A stretch of 64,000 bases of DNA from positions 62,001-126,000 of the forward strand of contig NZ_CAJQTX010000004.1 of assembly GCF_907163085.1 (NCBI RefSeq), read 5' to 3'. How positions within the stretch are numbered: position 1 is the first letter of the stretch; each line of letters starts with the position of its first letter. A program made the position numbers and the translations under genes. The notes under the pieces are model-generated. The model was given only the letters and a program-made list of their open reading frames with translations. It was not told the origin of the DNA and did not search any database. The stretch is from Candidatus Accumulibacter sp. ACC003. GTDB taxonomy: Bacteria; Pseudomonadota; Gammaproteobacteria; Burkholderiales; Rhodocyclaceae. Below are positions 16,611-23,991 of the stretch, one piece after another.

Positions 16611-17561
16611 CTAGAGGGTGCCACCCCAGGCGCGCGTGCCATAGAAAAATAGCGGTGCCGCATATATCAGGCTGTCGACGCGGTCCAGCAGGCCACCGTG
16701 GCCGGGCAGTAGCTTACCAGCATCCTTGACGCCCGAGTCGCGCTTTATTGCCGACACGGTCAAGTCGCCGGCCACTCCAGAGCTGGCCAGCAAGATGCCG
16801 GATAGCGCCCCGGAGAGAGGGTCGAAGTGTGCCAGCAAGGGACCGAGTGCGGCGCCCAGGAGTGCCGAAGTAATGATTCCCCCGAGCATGCCCTCGCGGG
16901 TCTTGTTCGGACTCAGGGTTGGTGCAAGAGCTGTCCTGCCAAGCAACTTGCCCCACACGTACTGCGCTACATCGTTCAGTTGCGTGATCATCAACAGAAA
17001 AATCACCAGGCCGGTACCCTCAGCCAGAGTACCGAGGCGGGCAATGTAGCTCAGGCTGAAGACCGTCAGCAACAGACCGAAGCAGAGAACGCCGGCCGTG
17101 CGCAGGAATCCGATGCTGTTTGCGCTGGCGACAAGAACGCCAACAATAACCAGGCACCATAGCGGAAAGGCTGCCGCATGCCCGTGATCATTGCCACCGT
17201 ATGCCAGCAGGTACTGAATTGGAATCGCACAATAAGCGGCGGCGGCCACAAGTCCTGGTAGTGGACGATCGCAGGCGAGGACAATGAATTCGCGTAAGGC
17301 AAGCACGCTGACCAGAGAAAACAAGGTCGCCAACGCCGCCGAACCGAGCGACAGCGCAACAATAAGCGGCGGCACGATGAGCCACCAGGTTCTTACGCGC
17401 AAGCACAGATCCGAGTAGTCCCGCCGCGGGAAAGCTCGGCTTAAATAACCGGTGACGCCAGTGCCAGCCAGCAGCACAGCAACTATGCAGCCGTAGGCAA
17501 TCCATATATTCGAGTTGAGCGACACTGACGTATTCACAGCCTTCGTTGATAAGCTAGCCAT
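16611..17561 (-). CDS. ynbB: CDP-diglyceride synthase (CdsA family, YnbB-like)
   Basis: 316-residue polytopic membrane protein of the phosphatidate cytidylyltransferase family. It carries the C-terminal signature (GVAGDLTVSAIKRDSGVKDAG, LLPGHGGLLDRVDSLIYAAP) and LNDVAQYVWGKLLG. It makes CDP-diacylglycerol from CTP and phosphatidate and would feed the YnbA-like enzyme. ATG 17561 gives MASLSTKAVN. It is the first gene of the operon ynbB - NTF2-like - ynbA - ynbC - ynbD. The chromosomal housekeeping cdsA is not in this window. Confidence 0.87.
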   Translation of the reverse strand: MASLSTKAVNTSVSLNSNIWIAYGCIVAVLLAGTGVTGYLSRAFPRRDYSDLCLRVRTWWLIVPPLIVALSLGSAALATLFSLVSVLALREFIVLACDRPLPGLVAAAAYCAIPIQYLLAYGGNDHGHAAAFPLWCLVIVGVLVASANSIGFLRTAGVLCFGLLLTVFSLSYIARLGTLAEGTGLVIFLLMITQLNDVAQYVWGKLLGRTALAPTLSPNKTREGMLGGIITSALLGAALGPLLAHFDPLSGALSGILLASSGVAGDLTVSAIKRDSGVKDAGKLLPGHGGLLDRVDSLIYAAPLFFYGTRAWGGTL

Positions 17562-18063
17562 GGCAGGCGGTCGTCGAATCCGGAGCCCGATGTTCCTGCG
17601 GCTCTGGATGATTGCCAGTGGCGGCTTTCCGGTGGTTTCCCGACGGGCCGCTGGCGGGCCGATTGTACGCATCCAGCAGTTGCACCGAAAGCAGCCGCTG
17701 GCCGGGCATGAAAACAAGCAGACGTCCATCGACCATGAAGGACTCTGGCATGGAAGGGAGTGCGACTCGGGAACCCTGCAGCAAAGGCAAGCCGATCGGG
17801 TAGAAGCCACCGCTCAAGCCGAAAGACATCTGGGCGATGCGGATTCAGCATTCAGAACGCGCATCAGGTTCGAGACCTGACGCTGTTCAAGCCAGCGATC
17901 GACAACACGCCAGGCGCTTGCGATCTCGTCAAGCTGCTCGTGCGCGACGTGACGCATGCCAACCAGGTCCTGGCGCGGCCGATGGCCATGCAGCGAAAGA
18001 CACAAGCAGCAGGTCGATGATGGCAAGGATTGCGGACCCGGATGGGTATCGGCGGGCCTCCTC
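17562..18063. other. Gap without recognisable gene
   Basis: About 500 bp upstream of the ynb-like operon. A 91-codon minus-strand frame (17554-17829) reads SFMVDGRLLVFMPGQRLLSV but matches nothing I know and may be a remnant. The operon promoter should lie here; I saw no clear -35/-10 pair. Confidence 0.4.
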
Positions 18064-18957
18064 TCACGAGCGGCGAAGTCTGGACAAGTCCTGCGCCTCG
18101 AGGACGTCGTCGTCGGCCACGAGGGCCTGGCGCAGCGCTTCGACGATCGCCGCCCGCAGCGCGGGCCAATGCCGCCCACCGCGGAAGGCATGCTTCTGGT
18201 TGATCTCGACCTCGATGCCGACATAGACGTCGGCCGCGAGGCGCCGCCGAAACCAGGACGTGAGGCCATCGTCCTTGCCGTTATAGGGGTAGTTGCGGCG
18301 AATAGTGAGATTCGTGAGATCCGTGCGACCCGTCGCGCAAGACTGCAGCGATGCTTTCCAGCGTTGGCATAGCGCCGCTTCACCTGGGCGCGACGGGTCG
18401 TAGAGCAGGCCGATGTCGGCGTTGCGCCGCTTGCCGTCGAGTTCCGGGGTAAAGCTGTGCGCCGACACGTGCAGCACCCGGCCGTGCGCCGCGACCGCCT
18501 GCCGGATGAGGTCTTCCGTGTGCGCCCGATGCGGCTGGTAGTAGCGCTTCACGATCTCCTGGCGCAGTTCTGCCGACTCCTTGCGCAGGGTCTCGGAATG
18601 GAGACGCGGATGGCCGATCGAACGGTTCAGGTCTACCAGCAAGCGGCTGACCGTGGACAGCACCAGCGGCGCCGCGAACGCTGCCGCGAGGTCTCTGGCC
18701 AGCAGCAAGGCCCCCGGGTCGAAGCCCCGGTGGCTGTCCAGAGTCGCTTGCTGTCCCTGGAAAAAGTGGCGATAGCGCGCCGGCAGCCGATTGCCGCCAT
18801 GCTCGCAAGTGATCACCATGCCGGCGCTCAGCGGGCCGAGAGGGCCAGGAGGGCGCTGGCCCGGCCGCTCGCTCAATGACTCGAGGCCGTTGCGCCGGCC
18901 AAGGTCGCTGACCAGGCCTGCACCGTCGGGAATCACCGCTGGTTGCGATTCGATCAT
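18064..18957 (-). CDS. N-formylglutamate amidohydrolase family protein
   Basis: 297 residues of the FGase family. It shows VITCEHGGNRLP (metal-ligand and Glu/His region), DSHRGFDPGALLLARDLA, DLNRSIGHPRLHSE, VLHVSAHSFTPELDGKRRNADIGLLYDP and VGIEVEINQKHA. These zinc-dependent hydrolases release glutamate from N-formylglutamate in histidine breakdown. Many family members outside hut clusters have unknown substrates, and no hut genes are near. It is divergent from the SIR2-like gene. Confidence 0.82.
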   Translation of the reverse strand: MIESQPAVIPDGAGLVSDLGRRNGLESLSERPGQRPPGPLGPLSAGMVITCEHGGNRLPARYRHFFQGQQATLDSHRGFDPGALLLARDLAAAFAAPLVLSTVSRLLVDLNRSIGHPRLHSETLRKESAELRQEIVKRYYQPHRAHTEDLIRQAVAAHGRVLHVSAHSFTPELDGKRRNADIGLLYDPSRPGEAALCQRWKASLQSCATGRTDLTNLTIRRNYPYNGKDDGLTSWFRRRLAADVYVGIEVEINQKHAFRGGRHWPALRAAIVEALRQALVADDDVLEAQDLSRLRRS

Positions 18958-19150
18958 CGGGGGCTGTCCTTTTCGTGGGCGTGAGCGGCGGCTGGTCGTT
19001 GCCTACGCAATATTGTGCCCGCTGGTGATTGTAAGCGCTGGCTGATCGCCGTGCCGGCGATCGCCCGCTGGGTGAGGCTGAACGATCGACAAAGCCGGCC
19101 GCCTGGCCAGGGCGACGCTGCCGACTTTGTCGGGCCAGCGCCGTGGCGCG

Positions 19151-19166
19151 TGTAGCAAAGGCGACA
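19151..19166. promoter_or_regulatory. NifA upstream activator site
   Basis: Perfect TGT-N10-ACA (TGTAGCAAAGGCGACA), about 50 bp before the -24 element at 19218. Same arrangement as the sites at 25656 and 58232. Confidence 0.8.
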
Positions 19167-19216
19167 ATGCCGCGCGCCGGCGCTCGACGAAGCCCGCCGG
19201 AACGTGTTTTCGTCGC

Positions 19217-19232
19217 CGGCCCGGAACTTGCT
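19217..19232 (+). promoter_or_regulatory. sigma54 promoter for the SIR2-like gene
   Basis: CGGCCCGGAACTTGCT: GG at 19218-19219, ten bases, GC at 19230-19231, close to the consensus TGGCACG-N4-TTGCA. The transcription start would be near 19243, leaving a 26-nt leader before ATG 19269. Confidence 0.75.
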
Positions 19233-19268
19233 GGGAGTGTTGTGCATTCCCACTTCCGAGCACCTGCC

Positions 19269-20126
19269 ATGACCCCAGAACTGCACCAAAGACTGCTTGC
19301 CGGCCTCCGGGACGGTAGCATCGTTCCCTATCTTGGCCCCGGCGTGCTGGCCGGCGTGACCGACCTTGCCGGCACTGCTTCGATTCCTGCCGACAGCGAT
19401 TCGCTGATCCTGGCAATGAACGGTGGCCGGCCGATGGCGGCCAAGCTGATGTACGAATTCGCGCGCGCGGCGATGAATGTGGAACTCAAGCGCGGCCGCA
19501 GCGCGGTCAGCAAATTTCTCACTCGCACCTACGGCGAGACGGCATGGACGCGCTCGGCGGTGCACGACTGGCTCAAGGAGATCAGCCCGCCATACGTGGT
19601 CGACATCAACCGCGACACGCAACTGCAGGATTCTTACGCCGAGCGCCCCCATCATCTGATCGCCGGCATGGCGCGTCTGGGCGGCAGCGATTTTCGCTAC
19701 CGGCTCTATTTCTGGGATGGCGCCAGCTACCGGCAATGCGCGGCGCTTGACCCGGCGCTGCCGATCCTCTTCAAGCCGATGGGTACGCCGAAACCCGAGC
19801 CGACCTACATTGCCTCGGATGCCGACTACGTCGACTACATCACCGAACTGATGGGCGGTTTCGCCATCCCGCCAGCGGTCAAGGAACTGCGCCGGGGCAA
19901 GCAGTACCTGCTGCTGGGCCTGCGTCTGAATCGTGATACCGAGCGGATGGTGATGGCCGACATCATCTACGCGGCGGCGCAGCCAGCGGGCTGGGCGCTG
20001 ATTGGCGAAGCGACCGACAAGGAACGCCGCTTCTGCGCCAGGCTCGGGCTGCAGCTGGTCGACGCCGATCTCGGCGAACTGACGGGTACTGGCCTGTTGC
20101 CTCGGCGTCAAGGCGCCCCTGCCTGA
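19269..20126 (+). CDS. SIR2-like NAD-fold protein in nif regulon
   Basis: 285 residues. The N-terminus has a SIR2_2-type nucleotide-binding motif (GSIVPYLGPGVL), followed by a segment with conserved-looking VVDINRDTQLQDSYAERPHHLI and LPILFKPMGTPKPEP, and a C-terminal YLLLGLRLNRDTERMVMADI strand typical of SIR2-like folds. Sirtuin-type catalytic His and zinc cysteines are not evident, so deacylase activity should not be assumed; NAD binding or cleavage is possible. A NifA site and a sigma54 promoter precede it, and its 3' end overlaps convergent draG by 19 bp. ATG 19269 fits the promoter; GTG 19242 would lie at the transcription start. Confidence 0.75.
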   Translation: MTPELHQRLLAGLRDGSIVPYLGPGVLAGVTDLAGTASIPADSDSLILAMNGGRPMAAKLMYEFARAAMNVELKRGRSAVSKFLTRTYGETAWTRSAVHDWLKEISPPYVVDINRDTQLQDSYAERPHHLIAGMARLGGSDFRYRLYFWDGASYRQCAALDPALPILFKPMGTPKPEPTYIASDADYVDYITELMGGFAIPPAVKELRRGKQYLLLGLRLNRDTERMVMADIIYAAAQPAGWALIGEATDKERRFCARLGLQLVDADLGELTGTGLLPRRQGAPA

Positions 20127-21100
20127 CTGAGGGCAAGCAGCGCCGCCGCCTGGCGCGTGCAGTGCTGACGGATGGCCGGATCGAGCGCGCCGAGCCAGCG
20201 CTCCGGGATCGCTTGCAGGCCGTAGCGGGCACCGGCCAGCATGCCGGCAATGGCGCCCGTCGTATCGGCGTCGCCACCGCGATTGACGACCTCGAGCAGG
20301 CATTCCTCGAAGCTGCTGGTGGCGAAGAAAGCCTGCAGCACGGCCTGCATGGTTTCGACGATGTAGCCACTCGGATTGTCGCGGCGCTTGCGCGCAAAGG
20401 CGAACAGCGGCTGTTCGCGGAGCAGCGTGGCGACGTGTTGCTCGCGCACCCAGCCGGCATCGTGCCCGGCCAGGAAATCCTGCACCATGAAGATCAGCGT
20501 CTCGCAAGCGGCGTCCGAAAGCGCGTTGTGATGCGTCACGTGCGCCTGCGCGCGGCTGCCGAGGATCGTCGTCGCCGCTGCCTGTCCGTAGCTGGCGAGC
20601 GCCACCGGCAGGGTCCGCATCGCCGCGCCGTTGCCGGCGTCGTGCTCGCAGGCGACGGCTTCCGGATTGCCGGTGTCGCGGAAGTGGATCAGGTTGCGGC
20701 GAACGGTGTGGCCGATATCGACCGGCTTGCTGCGCATCCAGGCGTCCAGCGCTGCGGCCACCGCTTGGGCGTCAACGCCGCCGCTGGCCAGGATCGCCTC
20801 GCCGAGCGCCAGCGACATCGTCGTGTCGTCGGTGACCCGACCCGCTTGCAGGTGTAGCCAGCCGCCGCCGCTCAGCTCGCGGTGCACGCCGTGCTGTTGG
20901 CGAATCTCGTTTGGCGTCAGGAATTCGACGGTGGCGCCGAGGGCGTCGCCGATGGCCAGGCCGAGGTAGGCGGCAGTGGCCTTGTCGAGCAAGGGCGCGG
21001 TGCGGGCATTGGTGCGCGATTTGCTGTGTGACTCGGCGGGCAAATCGGCGCGGCGGCCCGCTGTTTCGGCGGCCGTGCTCAGTGCTCCGGTGCGAAGCAT
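20108..21100 (-). CDS. draG: ADP-ribosyl-[dinitrogen reductase] hydrolase DraG
   Basis: 330-residue ADP-ribosylglycohydrolase. Metal-site motifs are clear: GLAIGDALGATVEF, AGRVTDDTTMSLALGEAI and VNRGGDADTTGAIAGMLAGARYG. DraG removes ADP-ribose from the Fe protein of nitrogenase and reactivates it. ATG 21100 overlaps the end of nifQ by 22 bp; the domain itself begins about 45 residues in, so a later start is possible. It is the last gene of the nifB operon. Its partner transferase draT is not in this window. The convergent gene at its 3' end is the SIR2-like gene. Confidence 0.9.
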   Translation of the reverse strand: MLRTGALSTAAETAGRRADLPAESHSKSRTNARTAPLLDKATAAYLGLAIGDALGATVEFLTPNEIRQQHGVHRELSGGGWLHLQAGRVTDDTTMSLALGEAILASGGVDAQAVAAALDAWMRSKPVDIGHTVRRNLIHFRDTGNPEAVACEHDAGNGAAMRTLPVALASYGQAAATTILGSRAQAHVTHHNALSDAACETLIFMVQDFLAGHDAGWVREQHVATLLREQPLFAFARKRRDNPSGYIVETMQAVLQAFFATSSFEECLLEVVNRGGDADTTGAIAGMLAGARYGLQAIPERWLGALDPAIRQHCTRQAAALLALSQAGAP

Positions 21101-21654
21101 TTCGCGTAATCCTGGCATTCGCCGCACGATGGCGCGGGGCAAACGTAGATGCCTTCGCGCGCACAGAACTGCCGGTAGAGGAATTTCTTCCACTTCATGT
21201 CGCCGCTGTTGGCGCGCGCGAGTTCGGGGAAGTTGACCCACATCAGCGCCGTCAGCTCGTCGCGGTCGATCAGTCCCAGGTCCTGCCAGAGGTGGTCGCT
21301 GCCAGCGCAGGCGCTGGCGACGATCGCCGCGACCAGGGCTTCGGAATGACGCTCGCCAGCGCGATGGTCGAGCAGCAGTTGGTGCAGATCGCGCCATTCC
21401 GGAACACGTTCCAGCGCCGGGCTGGCGGCGCCGATGCTCGCTCGGCAGCCGGGGAAATACTCGGCAAGAAGCTGCCGGTAGCCATCGCTGCCGAGGCCAA
21501 GATCGGCCGCCAGGCAGCCGGCACCGGCTGCCTGCGCGGCAATCATCCTGGCGAACAGGAAGCGGTTGGCGTCGCCGGCGACAGCGGCGGCCGGCACGGC
21601 GAGCAGGTCGGCGAGCAGGATGGCTCGCCAGGGCAGGCGATCCGCAGCGTTCAT
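21079..21654 (-). CDS. nifQ: NifQ, molybdenum donor for FeMo-co
   Basis: 191-residue NifQ. The family hallmark Cys-x4-Cys-x2-Cys-x5-Cys is present near the C-terminus (VCPAPSCGECQDYAKCF), preceded by RENSGDMKWKKF-type sequence (NSGDMKWKKFLYRQFCAREG). NifQ carries an Mo-Fe-S cluster and supplies Mo to the NifEN/NifH assembly step. ATG 21654 is 11 bp after the stop of the upstream ferredoxin gene. Its presence with modABC in the same regulon indicates Mo-nitrogenase. Confidence 0.92.
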   Translation of the reverse strand: MNAADRLPWRAILLADLLAVPAAAVAGDANRFLFARMIAAQAAGAGCLAADLGLGSDGYRQLLAEYFPGCRASIGAASPALERVPEWRDLHQLLLDHRAGERHSEALVAAIVASACAGSDHLWQDLGLIDRDELTALMWVNFPELARANSGDMKWKKFLYRQFCAREGIYVCPAPSCGECQDYAKCFAPEH

Positions 21655-21665
21655 GATGACCTCGT

Positions 21666-22028
21666 CTATTTGCTGGGATACTCGACCAGGATGTCTTCGT
21701 CGCGGACGACCATCTGACACGCCAGCCGCCATTGCGTCGGCGGAATGTCGTCGACGTACATTTTCTCGATCTCGGCTTTGCTGACGTGGCCGAGGTTGCT
21801 GAGCGCCGCCACCTCGCGGACGTTCAGTGGCCCGCCCATCGGCCGGCGTTTGTCGTCGACCGAGGAAACCTTGACCAGGCAGGTGCCGCAGTCGCCTTCC
21901 TGGCAACCGAAGTCGATCGGAATGCGATTCTCCTTGGCCAGCGCGAGGATCGTCTGGGTGTGGCTGCCGGCGACGGCATAGACCGTTTTGTCCTTGTGCA
22001 AGTGGCTGCTGAAAGTGATGAGGGCCAT
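21666..22028 (-). CDS. 2Fe-2S ferredoxin, nif-associated
   Basis: 120 residues with the plant-type cluster motif CQEGDCGTC and a distant fourth Cys in WRLACQMVV. A 25-residue insertion (DDKRRPMGGPLNVREVAALSNLG) lies between the third and fourth ligands, as in ferredoxins found in nif clusters. Likely electron donor for nitrogenase or cofactor assembly. It lies between the shorter ferredoxin and nifQ. Confidence 0.85.
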   Translation of the reverse strand: MALITFSSHLHKDKTVYAVAGSHTQTILALAKENRIPIDFGCQEGDCGTCLVKVSSVDDKRRPMGGPLNVREVAALSNLGHVSKAEIEKMYVDDIPPTQWRLACQMVVRDEDILVEYPSK

Positions 22029-22123
22029 TTGTGCTTCTCCTGTAGGGCGTTGCTTGGAAAGTCAGAATGAGGTTTGCCAGGCGGCAGGCGTTCGCGGGTT
22101 TCGCGAAAACGTCGCGCTTCGGC

Positions 22124-22411
22124 TCATGCCGGCACGACGACGATCTCGCCACCGAGGATCTGTGCCTGGCACGCCAGTCGGTGGCGGCGCGGCGCCAGGT
22201 TGTCCTTGAGCACCTGCTCTTCGAGGATGCTCGGTGGGGCGAAATTTTCGGCGCCGGAAATGATCCTGGTCAGGCACGTGCAGCACTCGCCCTCGCGACA
22301 GCCGTAGACGATGCCGGCGCCGACTTTCTCGGAGACTTCGATCAGGCGCGTTCCTGCCGGAACGGTGACCGAAACGTCGACGTCCTGAAAGGTGACTTTG
22401 GCTCGTGGCAT
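22124..22411 (-). CDS. 2Fe-2S ferredoxin (short)
   Basis: 95-residue ferredoxin with CREGECCTC and fourth ligand in RLACQAQ. It is short, close to the adrenodoxin/plant-type length, and paralogous in layout to its downstream neighbour. It lies in the nifB operon 22 bp after the flavodiiron gene. A role in electron supply to nitrogenase maturation is inferred from context. Confidence 0.85.
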   Translation of the reverse strand: MPRAKVTFQDVDVSVTVPAGTRLIEVSEKVGAGIVYGCREGECCTCLTRIISGAENFAPPSILEEQVLKDNLAPRRHRLACQAQILGGEIVVVPA

Positions 22412-22433
22412 GTTTCTCTCCCTGTGGTTTGGG

Positions 22434-23711
22434 TCAGGCGAGAGCCGCCAGATCCAGTTCGCGGTGTTCGATCTCGCCGGTCAGGTGACGCGCCAGGTTT
22501 TCGCCCAGCCGGCCGCACTGCTCGAGTTCGCCGGCGTCGGGGACCAGCTTGATGCGCAAGCCCTCGACCGGCACGCGCAGCTTCAGGCCGCGCAGGCGGT
22601 CCTCGATCATGCGTACCGCTTCGCCGCTCCAGCCGTAGGAGCCGAAGGCGGCGCCGAGCTTGCCTTTGATATTGACGCTGGTCAGCGACGACAGCAGGTC
22701 CCAGATCGGCTTGACCGCGTCGGCATTGATCGTCGGGCTGCCGAAGGCGAGGCCATCGGCTTCCTCGACGAAGTCGGTGAAGATTGCCGCGTCGCCGCCC
22801 TCGAGGTCGTAGAGCGAGACCCGCACGCCAGCAATGCGCTCGGCGCCAGCGGCGATGGCTTCGGCCATTTGTCGGGTGTTGCCGTAGGCCGACAGGTAGA
22901 AGACGACCAGCGTCTTTTCGCTGCGCGCCTCGTTGAACAGGCGCGGCATCGCCAGCTCGCGGTAACGGCGCACGTAGTCGCGCGGCAGGTGGCGCAGGAG
23001 CGGGCCGTGCGCCGGCGCGATCAACTGCAGGTCGAGCGCTTCGATCAGCTCGAGCGCGTCGAGCACGTGTTCGCGGAAGGGCCGCATGATCTGCGCGTAG
23101 TAGTACTCGAACGAGAAGCGGAAGTCGCCGACGCGGTCGTTGAACAGGCGCTCGTCGCAGAAGTGGCAGCCGAAGATGTCGCCGGTGAACAGCAGGCCGT
23201 CTTCTTCGAGATAGGTGCACTGCGTGTCTGGCCAATGCAGGTAGGGCGTGTGCAGGAAGCGCAGCGTGCGACCGCCGAGTGCTACCGTATCGCCGGTGCT
23301 CACCGGCACGTATTCCGGCGCCTGCTCGCCGCCCGGTTTGAGCAAGGCCTTGAGCATCATCTGGGCGCGGCTGGAGAGGTAAACCGTCGCCTGCGGTGCG
23401 CGCCGCAAGAGCTCGGGCAAGGCGCCGCTATGGTCGGGTTCGAGATGATTGAGGACGATGCTCGTGATTTCGTCGTAGCGCGCCACCGATTCCAGGCGGG
23501 CGAAGAAGTCGTCGGCGAAATTTTCCTTTACCGTATCGATCACCGCGACGCCGCTCTCGCCACGCACGACAAAAGCGTTGTAGCTGGTGCCGTTGGCGGT
23601 CTTCAGGATGATGTCGAAGCGGCGCAGTTGCGGATCGAGCGCGCCGACCCAATGGACGCCCGGCGCAATTTCGACGGCGCGCTTGCTCGACGTCGTGGCG
23701 AGCATGGCCAT
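22434..23711 (-). CDS. A-type flavoprotein (flavodiiron protein)
   Basis: 425 residues. A beta-lactamase-like diiron domain (about 1-255) has the ligands HLEPDHSGALPEL, WPDTQCTYLEEDGLLFTGDIFGCH and IAPAHGPLLR. A C-terminal flavodoxin domain follows (about 265-405, VVFYLSAYGNTRQMAEAIAAG, FGSPTINADAVKPIW). Flavodiiron proteins reduce O2 or NO with electrons from a redox partner. Its start ATG 23711 overlaps the ferredoxin stop by one base. Placement among ferredoxins in the nifB operon suggests O2 (or NO) scavenging near nitrogenase, with the neighbouring ferredoxins as possible donors. Confidence 0.9.
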   Translation of the reverse strand: MAMLATTSSKRAVEIAPGVHWVGALDPQLRRFDIILKTANGTSYNAFVVRGESGVAVIDTVKENFADDFFARLESVARYDEITSIVLNHLEPDHSGALPELLRRAPQATVYLSSRAQMMLKALLKPGGEQAPEYVPVSTGDTVALGGRTLRFLHTPYLHWPDTQCTYLEEDGLLFTGDIFGCHFCDERLFNDRVGDFRFSFEYYYAQIMRPFREHVLDALELIEALDLQLIAPAHGPLLRHLPRDYVRRYRELAMPRLFNEARSEKTLVVFYLSAYGNTRQMAEAIAAGAERIAGVRVSLYDLEGGDAAIFTDFVEEADGLAFGSPTINADAVKPIWDLLSSLTSVNIKGKLGAAFGSYGWSGEAVRMIEDRLRGLKLRVPVEGLRIKLVPDAGELEQCGRLGENLARHLTGEIEHRELDLAALA

Positions 23712-23989
23712 CAGTCGGCCCCGTGCCACAGGCCGAAGTCGATCAGCCTGGCGAGCGGGATGCCGGTCAGCGATCCGGGCGGGTTCAGGTAAGCGCCGAG
23801 GCTATCGACGATGGCCGCTTCGATCGGACAGATCGAAGCGCACTGCGGGTCGTCGTGGACGCCCAGGCATTCGTTGCACTGCTCGGCCTTGATCACGAAA
23901 TGCGGGCTCGCCTCGACGATCGCCTGCTGCGGACAGACGTCGATGCAGGCCCAGCAATTGCGACACGCAGAGGTGATTTTCAGAGCCAT
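23711..23989 (-). CDS. 4Fe-4S ferredoxin (FdxN-like)
   Basis: 92-residue bacterial two-cluster ferredoxin with CRNCWACIDVCP and a second set CNECLGVHDDPQCASICP that has an insertion between the second and third ligands, typical of nifB-associated ferredoxins. It starts 2 bp after the nifB stop. Probably the electron donor to NifB or nitrogenase. Confidence 0.9.
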   Translation of the reverse strand: MALKITSACRNCWACIDVCPQQAIVEASPHFVIKAEQCNECLGVHDDPQCASICPIEAAIVDSLGAYLNPPGSLTGIPLARLIDFGLWHGAD

Positions 23990-23991
23990 TC

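Noticed and set aside
19000-19040. Possible sigma54 promoter for the N-formylglutamate amidohydrolase gene (GGCACAATATTGC on the minus strand)
   Set aside because: Spacing between GG and GC is nine bases when the conserved GGCAC is aligned, not ten. No second NifA site faces it.
19242-19268. GTG 19242 as start of the SIR2-like gene
   Set aside because: It lies at the predicted transcription start of the sigma54 promoter, so ATG 19269 is more likely.
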